NCBI GenBank assembly: GCA_035510605.1
Contig: DATKGW010000001.1
Span: forward strand, 1-5,042
Direction of reading: 5' to 3'
Source of the DNA: DATKGW01 sp035510605
GTDB lineage: Bacteria > Patescibacteriota > Saccharimonadia > Saccharimonadales > CAIOMD01
DNA: 5,042 bases
Shown: positions 1 to 4,758 of the stretch, in pieces
How the letters are laid out: each line of letters begins with the position of its first letter
Numbering within the stretch: position 1 is the first letter of the stretch
Program-made: the position numbers and the translations under genes
Notes under the pieces: model-generated
Told to the model about the DNA's origin: nothing
The model's input: the letters and a program-made list of their open reading frames with translations, nothing else
Databases searched by the model: none

Positions 1-180
1 TTATAATTACAATTTCTATCTGTTAAAAAAAGATTATTTTGTACCTTTAATATATATATAAATATATAGAAACATTTTAACCAAGTTTATCTTCTGTTAT
101 TAACATTTAAAGTGGGGGTTCTGGACCGGGAAGTTCAGCCATCATAAGCATTATTCACATATGACATGACTCAATAGCCG
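1..180. other. AT-rich non-coding region at left edge
   Basis: I see no supported gene here. The first 115 bases are strongly AT-rich and include an alternating TA tract at about 50-68. A weak plus-strand promoter could be drawn from TTGTAC (39-44) to TATATA (63-68) with an 18-nt spacer, but low-complexity AT sequence makes such matches cheap. A GC-richer patch follows, with a possible small hairpin: CTGGAC (121-126) against GTTCAG (133-138), one G-U pair, six-base loop. That patch could be the edge of an RNA or leader, but nothing identifies it. Confidence 0.5.
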
Positions 181-186
181 TATAAT
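181..186 (+). promoter_or_regulatory. Perfect -10 box for the small membrane genes
   Basis: TATAAT lies exactly 7 nt before the ATG at 194. Transcription normally starts 6-8 nt after a -10 box, so the predicted mRNA would begin at or next to that ATG and be leaderless. No good -35 is seen: ATGACA at 161-166 is too close, and TTCACA at 154-159 is too far. No Shine-Dalgarno sequence precedes the ATG. Confidence 0.55.
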
Positions 187-193
187 GAGACTT

Positions 194-367
194 ATGAAGA
201 TGATGAGGGCTATTGTATTAGCTGGAAATGTTTTAATGGCACTTTGGATTATTTATAACAGTATCGACTCGGGTTTCAGTGGAACCAAATATGAAATAAT
301 GTCATTCGTCTTTTTATTACTTCTTTTAAGTTTGAATTCATTTTTATTGATTAAAAAAGTTGATTAA
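194..367 (+). CDS. Small two-helix membrane protein, unknown function
   Basis: A 57-residue protein of unrecognised function. It has two predicted transmembrane helices: one near the N-terminus (around AIVLAGNVLMALWIIY) and a very hydrophobic one near the C-terminus (around SFVFLLLLLSLNSFLLI). A short polar loop containing DSGFSGTKYE joins them, and the tail is basic (KKVD). This general design is common among small bacterial membrane proteins of unknown role. An ATG at 185 is in frame but overlaps the -10 box at 181-186, so the ATG at 194 is preferred as a leaderless start; in-frame ATGs at 200 and 203 are also possible. It ends with TAA at 365-367, only 4 nt before the next start, which suggests a two-gene operon. 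No Shine-Dalgarno sequence is visible. Confidence 0.6.
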   Translation: MKMMRAIVLAGNVLMALWIIYNSIDSGFSGTKYEIMSFVFLLLLLSLNSFLLIKKVD

Positions 368-371
368 AATT

Positions 372-638
372 ATGTCGCATTTACTACAACGTAATTTATT
401 AGGGATACCAGTTATTGTATGAGTTTTCCAGTTATTATACGTTGCTTTAGCAATTGGATTGTTAATAGCGTTAAAAGCGGCTTTCAATAACCAAGCGCCT
501 CAAATATTAATACAAGTTCTATATGTGATAGCTATCATTATTATCAATGTTGTGTGGCGCCTGGTATTAAAAAGAATTGGCCAGACTGGTTTTAAATTCG
601 TCCAACAGCCCCAGCCAAGTTCGGCCGAAGATTCATAA
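372..638 (+). pseudogene. Small two-helix membrane protein interrupted by in-frame TGA
   Basis: From ATG 372 the frame reads 16 residues (MSHLLQRNLLGIPVIV), meets TGA at 420-422, then stays open in the same frame to TAA at 636-638. Read through, it would be 88 residues. The first helix (about IPVIV-x-VFQLLYVALAIGLLIAL) spans the stop, the second is about ILIQVLYVIAIIIINVVW, and a basic then Gln/Pro/Ser-rich acidic tail follows (QQPQPSSAEDS). Protein-like composition on both sides suggests one gene with a recent nonsense change (from GGA, CGA, TGG, TGC or TGT), or a sequencing error. UGA as Gly or Trp throughout the genome is unlikely, because the two 400-residue genes here contain no internal TGA. 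A shorter product could start at TTG 459. Function is unknown; it is probably co-transcribed with the gene ending at 367. Confidence 0.5.
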
Positions 639-729
639 AGCTAATGATTAAGGCAGGCTCAAGCTATTTTTGAGAAGGTCCAAGCATTAACACATCATAA
701 GGCTTGACTCAAGTGCCTAGCCAACTTGC
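639..729. other. Convergent gap between small membrane gene and hydrolase
   Basis: These 91 bp separate two converging genes. There is no convincing intrinsic terminator. The only inverted repeats are a 5-bp stem, CTCAA (658-662) with TTGAG (670-674), and an imperfect palindrome around TTGACTCAA (704-712). The segment 682-717 resembles 146-179 on the other side of the small membrane genes (see findings). Confidence 0.4.
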
Positions 730-1965
730 TCATGCTTGCGGTGTAATTTTGGGTTCGGTAGCCACTGGTTGGAGCATATCCATCACCAGGCAGCCCCATG
801 TGAAATCGTGGGCACCGTAACCTTCGCCGGTTAACGGGTTAAATTGTTCACGGAAGCCTGATATTTTTAATAATTCAAGACTTTGATCGATAATTTTTTG
901 AGCCTGGCTATTGTAGCCATAATCTTGCAAACCCTTGACTATAAACCAGTTAGTTGCCATCCAGATCGGCCCACGCCAAAAGCCGCCAGGATTAAAAGAT
1001 GATTCGTTGAGTGCTACTGTTGGTACCGTATAATGTGTGGCAAATTCGAACTCATTCTCTAAGTATTTATGTACAAGGTTATCGGCCTCGGATTCGGTTA
1101 AGAGATTGGCAAAAAGTGGCGAAAAGATAGCCCAGGTTTTTATCTTAATTGGCTGATACATCCGGCCCATGGTTGAATACATAACACCTTGGTCATCCAT
1201 CATTATTTTGCGCATGGCGTTTTTAACAGCTTCGGCTTGAGCACGAGCCCATTTTGCCTGGTCGTGAAGGCCCAAAACCTCTGCAATGCTGGCCTGGGCG
1301 CGCAGATTACGGACAAGGATGGCATTAAAAGGCACATCACGTACCCAGTGGCGACGGTCCATGCGGTTTTTGATGGCAAAATGATAGTTGCGGAAGTTTT
1401 TAATTAAAACTTTACGGTGATCAAAATTTTCATCGATATTCTGCCTAGAGATCATTGCCAGGGCGCTATCGAAACGCGGTGAGTTATCCTCGCCCGATTC
1501 GTCCGGATGAATCAGTCCGACCAAATGATGATTTCGAGGATCGCGGTACTTCAGCAAATAATGGTGGAAACGATTTATCGTAGCCAGCATTGACCTTAAA
1601 AACTCTGGGTCGGGTGCTAGGCAATGTATTTGCCAGACAGCGTAAGCTAGCATAGGTGGCTGAGTGATGCTACTGGTATGTCTGCGGCCCCACCTGATCC
1701 GCGGGAACGAATTGCTATTGCTGTTAGGCCAGTAAATCATGTGTGGCAACATGCCGTTGGAAAATTGGTAATGGGTCAAACTGAGCATCTCAGCTTTAGC
1801 AGCTGGGATATCAAAATGGCTAAGGATGATGGAATGAAAACAAGAATCCCACAACCACTGATAAGGGTAAGAGTCCGGCGAGGGCAAAGTATAAACAATA
1901 TCCCTAGTTTGCCGGCGGTTTTGAATCATTATTTTTTGAATTTGCTGGTTTAGGTTTTTATCCAT
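730..1965 (-). CDS. GH63-like glycoside hydrolase (mannosyl-/glucosylglycerate hydrolase-like)
   Basis: A 411-residue protein with no signal peptide or membrane helix, so probably cytoplasmic. Its motif pattern fits the (alpha/alpha)6-barrel hydrolases related to mannosylglycerate and glucosylglycerate hydrolases (GH63 and relatives). The motifs are YQWLWDSCFHSIILS at 35-49, HPDESGEDNSPRFDS at 153-167, RDVPFNAILVRNLRAQA at 209-225, FNPGGFWRGPIWMATNWFI at 324-342, and FREQFNPLTGEG at 371-382 with a final FTWG. By family analogy the acid is probably D160 (D155 is an alternative) and the base E373. Length is close to that of family members (about 410-450), so it looks complete. The likely reaction is hydrolysis of a small alpha-glycoside such as a compatible solute; the exact substrate cannot be read from sequence, and a trehalase-like or oligosaccharide glucosidase role is possible. 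The ATG at 1965 is 7 nt after a perfect -10 box; the stop is TGA. Confidence 0.8.
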   Translation of the reverse strand: MDKNLNQQIQKIMIQNRRQTRDIVYTLPSPDSYPYQWLWDSCFHSIILSHFDIPAAKAEMLSLTHYQFSNGMLPHMIYWPNSNSNSFPRIRWGRRHTSSITQPPMLAYAVWQIHCLAPDPEFLRSMLATINRFHHYLLKYRDPRNHHLVGLIHPDESGEDNSPRFDSALAMISRQNIDENFDHRKVLIKNFRNYHFAIKNRMDRRHWVRDVPFNAILVRNLRAQASIAEVLGLHDQAKWARAQAEAVKNAMRKIMMDDQGVMYSTMGRMYQPIKIKTWAIFSPLFANLLTESEADNLVHKYLENEFEFATHYTVPTVALNESSFNPGGFWRGPIWMATNWFIVKGLQDYGYNSQAQKIIDQSLELLKISGFREQFNPLTGEGYGAHDFTWGCLVMDMLQPVATEPKITPQA

Positions 1966-1972
1966 TAGGGAT

Positions 1973-1978
1973 ATTATA
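1973..1978 (-). promoter_or_regulatory. Perfect -10 box for the GH63-like gene
   Basis: On the minus strand TATAAT is followed by exactly 7 nt (ATCCCTA) and then the ATG at 1965. That puts the expected transcription start at the start codon, implying a leaderless mRNA. No Shine-Dalgarno sequence precedes the ATG, and no -35 hexamer near TTGACA is found 16-18 nt upstream. Confidence 0.6.
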
Positions 1979-2019
1979 GCGTGGCTTTTGATTATTTGCT
2001 TACATAAATTTTAAAAAAC

Positions 2020-2052
2020 AAAAATCAGCCAGTAGCCCATGGGCTGATTTTT
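2020..2052 (-). terminator. Intrinsic terminator, strongest on the minus strand
   Basis: An 11-bp perfect stem, AAAAATCAGCC (2020-2030) with GGCTGATTTTT (2042-2052), encloses an 11-nt loop. On the minus strand the stem runs into a long T tract (TTTTTGTTTTTT), a typical intrinsic terminator. It would stop transcription coming from 2060-2400 before it reaches the promoter of the hydrolase gene. The plus-strand T run is shorter and lies within the stem. A 12-bp palindrome, AGCCCATGGGCT (2034-2045), overlaps it and offers a competing fold. Confidence 0.7.
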
Positions 2053-2083
2053 AATCAGTTAGCCTTATAGACTGTTGTATATA

Positions 2084-2100
2084 CTGCTTAAATTAAGCAG
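2084..2100. repeat. 17-bp palindrome, possible operator or hairpin
   Basis: CTGCTTAA and TTAAGCAG flank a single central A, giving a perfect odd palindrome. The one-base centre suits a dimeric regulator site better than a hairpin, since an RNA hairpin would have to open inner pairs. It lies about 105 bp upstream of the -10 box of the hydrolase gene, on the far side of the terminator at 2020-2052, so its target is unclear. Confidence 0.35.
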
Positions 2101-2287
2101 ATTCACAGGACATATGCTTATTATTTGGGCATCATCTTAAGAATATTGGCGCAAGCAATAAACGCTAGTTATGCGTACTTGGCCAAAATTGCAAAGGTGG
2201 TAGGCAACGAATCCTATATACGGATAAGAATGCTTTGGTAGAAGTATACATAGTGCCGAGGTACTCAAATTTTGTATACGCAAAGCA

Positions 2288-2316
2288 TTTATACTGACTT
2301 ATGACAGGTGGGCCAA
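2288..2316 (-). promoter_or_regulatory. Candidate promoter for a minus-strand non-coding RNA
   Basis: Reading the minus strand, TTGGCC (2316-2311, 4 of 6 to TTGACA) is followed after a 17-nt spacer by TATAAA (2293-2288, 5 of 6 to TATAAT). The predicted start is near 2281-2280. The first 37 nt of that transcript would fold as GTATACA...TGTATAC with an inner AGTAC/GCACT stem, and the next strong terminator is at 2020-2052. No protein gene follows before that terminator. Confidence 0.35.
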
Positions 2317-2386
2317 GGTTTTTAAGTAACATAAAAGGGGATTGCCTATAGACGATAATCTCAAGCAGAAAATTGATTAAGTTAAT

Positions 2387-2421
2387 AAATACCGCCAGTT
2401 ATTTATGCTGGCGGTATTTTT
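2387..2421. terminator. Bidirectional terminator downstream of the RRM gene
   Basis: A perfect 12-bp stem, AAATACCGCCAG (2387-2398) with CTGGCGGTATTT (2408-2419), has a 9-nt loop and a GC-rich core. It begins 28 nt past the stop of the RRM gene on the minus strand, where the following sequence is AT-rich (ATTTATTAA) but lacks a clean U run. On the plus strand the stem ends in TTTTT, so it could also stop any rightward transcript from the hairpin-rich region. Confidence 0.7.
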
Positions 2422-2448
2422 AGTACCAATTTGATTTATTAATTCTAA

Positions 2449-2742
2449 TTAGTAAGATTTGCGAAAGTTGCCGCCGCCACCGGAGTGTCGATCTTCTTGT
2501 GGGCGAGCTTCGTTAACAATAATCTGACGACCACTGACATCTTTGCCGTTAAGTTCTTTGATGGCGTTTTGGCCATCTTTTACTTCGGCCATTTCGACAA
2601 AACCAAAGCCTTTTGATTGGCCGCTGTCTCTATCCTTAATTACTACTGCACTTACTACTGCACCTTGGCTTGCAAAAAGCTCTTCGAGCTCTTTATCGGT
2701 GACACTATAGGCTAAACCGCCTACGTAAAGTTTCATTGCCAT
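2449..2742 (-). CDS. RRM-domain RNA-binding protein
   Basis: A 97-residue single-RRM protein. RNP2 is LYVGGL (5-10) and RNP1 is KGFGFVEM (44-51), with the aromatic residues that stack on RNA (Y6, F46, F48). The rest follows the usual beta-alpha-beta-beta-alpha-beta order: the first helix is TDKELEELFASQG (15-27), the second about GQNAIKELNG (57-66), and the last strand RQIIVNEARP (72-81). A short Gly-rich basic tail (SGGGGNFRKSY) follows, as in cyanobacterial-type RRM proteins. The role is presumably RNA chaperoning or mRNA binding in the cytoplasm. The frame is open upstream to an ATG at 2901, but the RRM begins at MAMKLYVGG and AAGGA lies 10 nt before the ATG at 2742, so that start is chosen. 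It has its own promoter and a long leader, and a terminator lies just downstream. Confidence 0.92.
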   Translation of the reverse strand: MAMKLYVGGLAYSVTDKELEELFASQGAVVSAVVIKDRDSGQSKGFGFVEMAEVKDGQNAIKELNGKDVSGRQIIVNEARPQEDRHSGGGGNFRKSY

Positions 2743-2752
2743 GTTTGATAAA

Positions 2753-2757
2753 TCCTT
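2753..2757 (-). promoter_or_regulatory. Shine-Dalgarno sequence of the RRM gene
   Basis: AAGGA on the minus strand, 10 nt before the ATG at 2742. It decides between the close ATGs at 2742 and 2736 (16 nt away) and argues against the far upstream ATG at 2901. It is the only clear ribosome binding site in the window. Confidence 0.6.
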
Positions 2758-2758
2758 G

Positions 2759-2808
2759 CTTAAACTAATATCGCTCGCGTTTATTCTTCTGACCGCGAGA
2801 TAGTTAAG
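2759..2808 (-). promoter_or_regulatory. Leader hairpin next to the RRM ribosome binding site
   Basis: In the minus-strand leader, CTCGCG (2799-2794) pairs perfectly with CGCGAG (2779-2774) across a 14-nt loop. Outside it, CTTAACTA (2808-2801) can pair with TAGTTTAAG (2767-2759) apart from one bulged U, separated from the inner stem by an asymmetric internal loop. The hairpin ends one base before the AAGGA box at 2757-2753, so folding or melting could change ribosome access. The pairing is seen in the sequence; a regulatory role is inference. Confidence 0.4.
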
Positions 2809-2865
2809 TCTTATTAGGAGATAATTATGACAACGGAGAGGTTTCGTAACCACTTGCTTATCTTG

Positions 2866-2891
2866 ATTATAGCACAGAAAGCTTATCTCAA
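2866..2891 (-). promoter_or_regulatory. Extended -10 promoter of the RRM gene
   Basis: TGC-TATAAT (2874-2866, minus strand) is a perfect extended -10 element. TTGAGA at 2891-2886 lies only 14 nt upstream, too close for a standard -35, but extended -10 promoters do not need one. Transcription would start near 2859, giving an untranslated leader of about 115 nt. Confidence 0.6.
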
Positions 2892-2912
2892 GGCATTCCA
2901 TGAGAATGATAA

Positions 2913-2960
2913 TTGTTAAATATGACCGAAAACATATTTTTAGGGATTTTAAGTTAGACT
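2913..2960 (+). promoter_or_regulatory. Candidate promoter region of the GT87-like gene
   Basis: Two readings are possible. TTGTTA (2913-2918) with TATTTT (2935-2940) and a 16-nt spacer would give a leader of about 20 nt without a Shine-Dalgarno sequence near the ATG. Alternatively TAGACT (2955-2960) lies 7 nt before the ATG at 2968, the same spacing as the two perfect TATAAT boxes in this window, which would give a leaderless mRNA. I cannot choose between them. Confidence 0.35.
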
Positions 2961-2967
2961 ATTACTA

Positions 2968-4209
2968 ATGGATGGCAAGTTTACAGCAAACAAGAATTTC
3001 AAGATGATATGGCTGGTGGCATTTTTGCTGGTAATAATAAGCGGCCTATTGTTATTTTCCTGTTTTAAAGAGATATTTACCGGCGGCCATATCTTTAATG
3101 GCCATCACTATGATTTTATAGCATTTTATAGCGCCGCTAATTTAAGTTTGCATGGTCACATATCCCAAATTTACGACCAATCTGCTTTGTCACAATTACA
3201 ACTGCAATATGTCAACCACCCCGTAGGTGCGGCAGGCTACATGCCTTTTATGAATCCGCCGCTGTTTGCCTTATTAATTAGCCCTTTAGCGCTAATTAGT
3301 ATTACTAGTGCCCGGATTCTTTGGCTTTTTACAAGTTTGATATTGCTAGTTGTAACTGTTTATACGATCACCAAACCTTTACCGAAATGGCAACGTCTAG
3401 CCAGTGTTGCCGTACTGATTGGCACGTTTCCGATGTTCCAGGCTTTGGTAGAAGGCCAGCCGTCTATTTTGATTTTGTTCTCCGGTTTGCTGGCATACCT
3501 GTTTGCCCGTCAAAAACAGCTAATGTGGTGTGGTATTTTTTTAACCCCACTGTTTATAAAGCCCCAGATAGCCATTTTCGCCGTTATCGGTTTATTGATT
3601 ATGAAGCAGTGGCGAGTGTTGGCCGGTATGTTGGCAAGTGCATTAGCCGTAAGTATTGCCGCTTTACCGGTTACCGGTATTAAAATCTATGGCACATATC
3701 TAAAATACCTAATCGAGTCTATTGGTGGACACTTTTTAGGTGCCGGAGCAACCGTACCGACTGTTTGGAAAGGCTCTATTGGTAATATGGCAAGCATCAA
3801 TGGGTTCTTTGTCGCCTTATTGGGGCAAAACCGCGTAACACTGGTTAATCTGTTAACTCTTCTAGTGGTTATAATCGGATTAAGTTTATTTGTTTTGGCC
3901 TTTCGCAAGGTTAAATTTGGATTGACACATAAAAATGAAGTTTTGATGCTGACGGCAAGTATAATTCTGGCTCTGTTAATTAATCCACACTTTTATGCTC
4001 AGGACGTCATATTGATTTATTTGATTTTACCTTTGTTGTTTATTTATAGTCTCAAAAATAGATTTACGATTTTATTACTAGTGGCGGCTATATGTAATCT
4101 ACTATATCTGGATGACAAGATTCACTTGCATTTATTTACACTTTTGGCGTTTGGCTTGTGTATGGTAATTTTTATAAAATTTTCCAGATTGCACCCGATT
4201 AAAATTTAA
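2968..4209 (+). CDS. GT87/DUF2029-type polytopic membrane glycosyltransferase
   Basis: A 413-residue integral membrane protein with about nine to eleven hydrophobic segments. The first is at about 14-33; others lie near 99-132, 143-180, 188-232, 290-312, 325-338, 344-360, 366-380 and 388-404. Features fit the GT87 (DUF2029) family of polyprenol-phosphate-sugar-dependent transferases, which includes mycobacterial PimE. After the first helix comes HHYDFIAFYSAANL (46-59), where D49 is the likely catalytic acid of the first external loop. Then come the YD pair (69-70), MNPPLF (95-100), EGQPS (162-166), FIKPQ (196-200) and NPHFYAQD (339-346). Family members add hexose, often mannose, to lipid-linked or wall glycans on the outer face of the membrane; donor and acceptor here are unknown. 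No partner polysaccharide genes are visible. It is transcribed away from the RRM gene and ends with TAA 57 nt before the next start. Confidence 0.75.
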   Translation: MDGKFTANKNFKMIWLVAFLLVIISGLLLFSCFKEIFTGGHIFNGHHYDFIAFYSAANLSLHGHISQIYDQSALSQLQLQYVNHPVGAAGYMPFMNPPLFALLISPLALISITSARILWLFTSLILLVVTVYTITKPLPKWQRLASVAVLIGTFPMFQALVEGQPSILILFSGLLAYLFARQKQLMWCGIFLTPLFIKPQIAIFAVIGLLIMKQWRVLAGMLASALAVSIAALPVTGIKIYGTYLKYLIESIGGHFLGAGATVPTVWKGSIGNMASINGFFVALLGQNRVTLVNLLTLLVVIIGLSLFVLAFRKVKFGLTHKNEVLMLTASIILALLINPHFYAQDVILIYLILPLLFIYSLKNRFTILLLVAAICNLLYLDDKIHLHLFTLLAFGLCMVIFIKFSRLHPIKI

Positions 4210-4231
4210 AACTTTCTTAAACTGCTCATGC

Positions 4232-4260
4232 TTGCATATTGGATCACTAATTGTCATTCT
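4232..4260 (+). promoter_or_regulatory. Candidate promoter of the acidic protein gene
   Basis: TTGCAT (4232-4237) is followed after 17 nt by CATTCT (4255-4260), which is directly preceded by TGT, an extended -10 (TGn) element. The ATG at 4267 is 6 nt further on, so this would again be a leaderless start. The -10 itself is weak (3 of 6). The spacing, the TGn motif and the absence of a Shine-Dalgarno sequence support it. Confidence 0.35.
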
Positions 4261-4266
4261 TATCTT

Positions 4267-4758
4267 ATGTCTGAGTTTTTGCCAAGAGATGAAGTAGAAG
4301 GCTGGTACAAAGAAATGGCTGATAAATTACCAGAAGCCGAAGATATCCAGACCATTAGTTTGTCTGGAGATGATGATCATTTTATCGCTGCCGTTTTATT
4401 AAGGGAAGATGACGGTGTTTGGTTATTTGCTGAAACGGGCGATTTTGAGCAAGCAGGCTATTCTGATGAATTTGAGGATGGGGTGCGAATTAGAACAACT
4501 GGTAGGCAATGGCTGGTAAATTTGCAGAAGCGTGAGTTCAGTACAGTGCTTTTTGAGTATGACGATGAAGGCATACAAGGCTTAAACTATAGTTTGAATC
4601 ATTTCCATCGTGGCGGCGAACTCGATGCAGAAGCGTATGAAGCTTTTATAAAACGGCTATTAAAAGATGCTATTAAAAAAGCTGTTGATAAACAATTATT
4701 TGCTCCACTTGAGCTAGAACAAATAAATATAATCAAAAAAGTCTTATTAAATAATTGA
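4267..4758 (+). CDS. Acidic soluble protein of unknown function
   Basis: I do not recognise this 163-residue protein. It has no signal peptide or membrane helix and is strongly acidic, with clusters such as SGDDDHF, REDDGVW, DEFEDGVR and EYDDEG. Alternating hydrophobic stretches (FIAAVLLRE, GVWLFAETG, RIRTTGRQWLVNL, FSTVLFEYDD) suggest a beta-sheet core. A helical C-terminal part follows (LDAEAYEAFIKRLLKDAIKKAVDKQL, then LELEQINIIKKVLL). An in-frame ATG at 4228 would add 13 residues (MLAYWITNCHSYL) that look unlike the rest; ATG 4267 is preferred because it begins MSEFLPRDEVEGW and lies 6 nt after an extended -10-like element. It could be co-transcribed with the GT87-like gene 57 nt upstream. 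It ends with TGA and converges on the bL25 gene. Confidence 0.65.
   Translation: MSEFLPRDEVEGWYKEMADKLPEAEDIQTISLSGDDDHFIAAVLLREDDGVWLFAETGDFEQAGYSDEFEDGVRIRTTGRQWLVNLQKREFSTVLFEYDDEGIQGLNYSLNHFHRGGELDAEAYEAFIKRLLKDAIKKAVDKQLFAPLELEQINIIKKVLLNN

Larger units (their letters stand above)
2053..2386. other. Gene-free, hairpin-dense region; possible structured ncRNA
   Basis: No protein gene is supported, but inverted repeats are dense. They include CTGCTTAA/TTAAGCAG (2084-2100), ATGCTT/GGGCAT (2114-2132), TATTG/CAATA (2144-2160), ACGC/GCGT (2162-2176), ATCC/GGAT (2211-2225), and a nested pair, AATGCTTTG (2229-2237) with CAAAGCATT (2281-2289) around GTATACA (2244-2250) with TGTATAC (2273-2279). 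Longer-range 7-bp matches are CTTGGCC (2178-2184) with GGCCAAG (2311-2317), and TAGGCAA (2201-2207) with TTGCCTA (2342-2348). Terminator-like hairpins bound both ends. A minus-strand promoter candidate at 2288-2316 and the terminator at 2020-2052 would define an RNA of about 260 nt. I could not match it to tmRNA, RNase P RNA, SRP RNA or tRNA. Several of the short pairs may be chance. Confidence 0.35.

Noticed and set aside
405..442. Near-repeat CCAGTTATT(G/A)TA at a 20-bp interval around the TGA, as the duplication that broke the gene
   Set aside because: Removing 20 bp would put the downstream part in another frame (stop near 491) and destroy the second helix, so the repeat does not explain the interruption.
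420..457. UGA at 420-422 as selenocysteine, with TTGC-TTTA-GCAA (442-453) as a SECIS-like hairpin
   Set aside because: The stem has only 4 bp and no recognisable bacterial SECIS features, the protein is a hydrophobic two-helix protein with the UGA in a membrane segment, and no selenocysteine genes are in view. A nonsense mutation or error is simpler.
727..739. 13-bp direct repeat TGCTCATGCTTGC, also at 4223-4235
   Set aside because: In about 5 kb a 13-bp match is not far from chance, one copy is the coding 3' end of the hydrolase gene, and no terminal inverted repeats or target-site duplications accompany it.
1189..1953. Plus-strand open frames inside the hydrolase gene (1189-1407, 1678-1953)
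   Set aside because: They lie antisense to a well-supported glycoside hydrolase, have no promoter or ribosome binding site, and encode unstructured, unfamiliar sequence.
2100..2400. tmRNA, RNase P RNA, SRP RNA or 6S RNA in the hairpin-rich gap
   Set aside because: I looked on both strands for the tmRNA tRNA-like ends, RNase P conserved regions, the SRP GGAAGG/AGCAGC core and a long bubble-containing 6S hairpin, and found none.
2449..2901. A 150-residue version of the RRM protein starting at ATG 2901
   Set aside because: The extra 53 residues have no domain character, the ATG lies upstream of the extended -10 promoter at 2866-2874, and a Shine-Dalgarno sequence points to ATG 2742.
3321..3908. 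Open frames overlapping the GT87-like gene (3321-3683 plus, 3687-3908 minus)
   Set aside because: They are out-of-frame shadows of a gene with clear membrane topology and family motifs.
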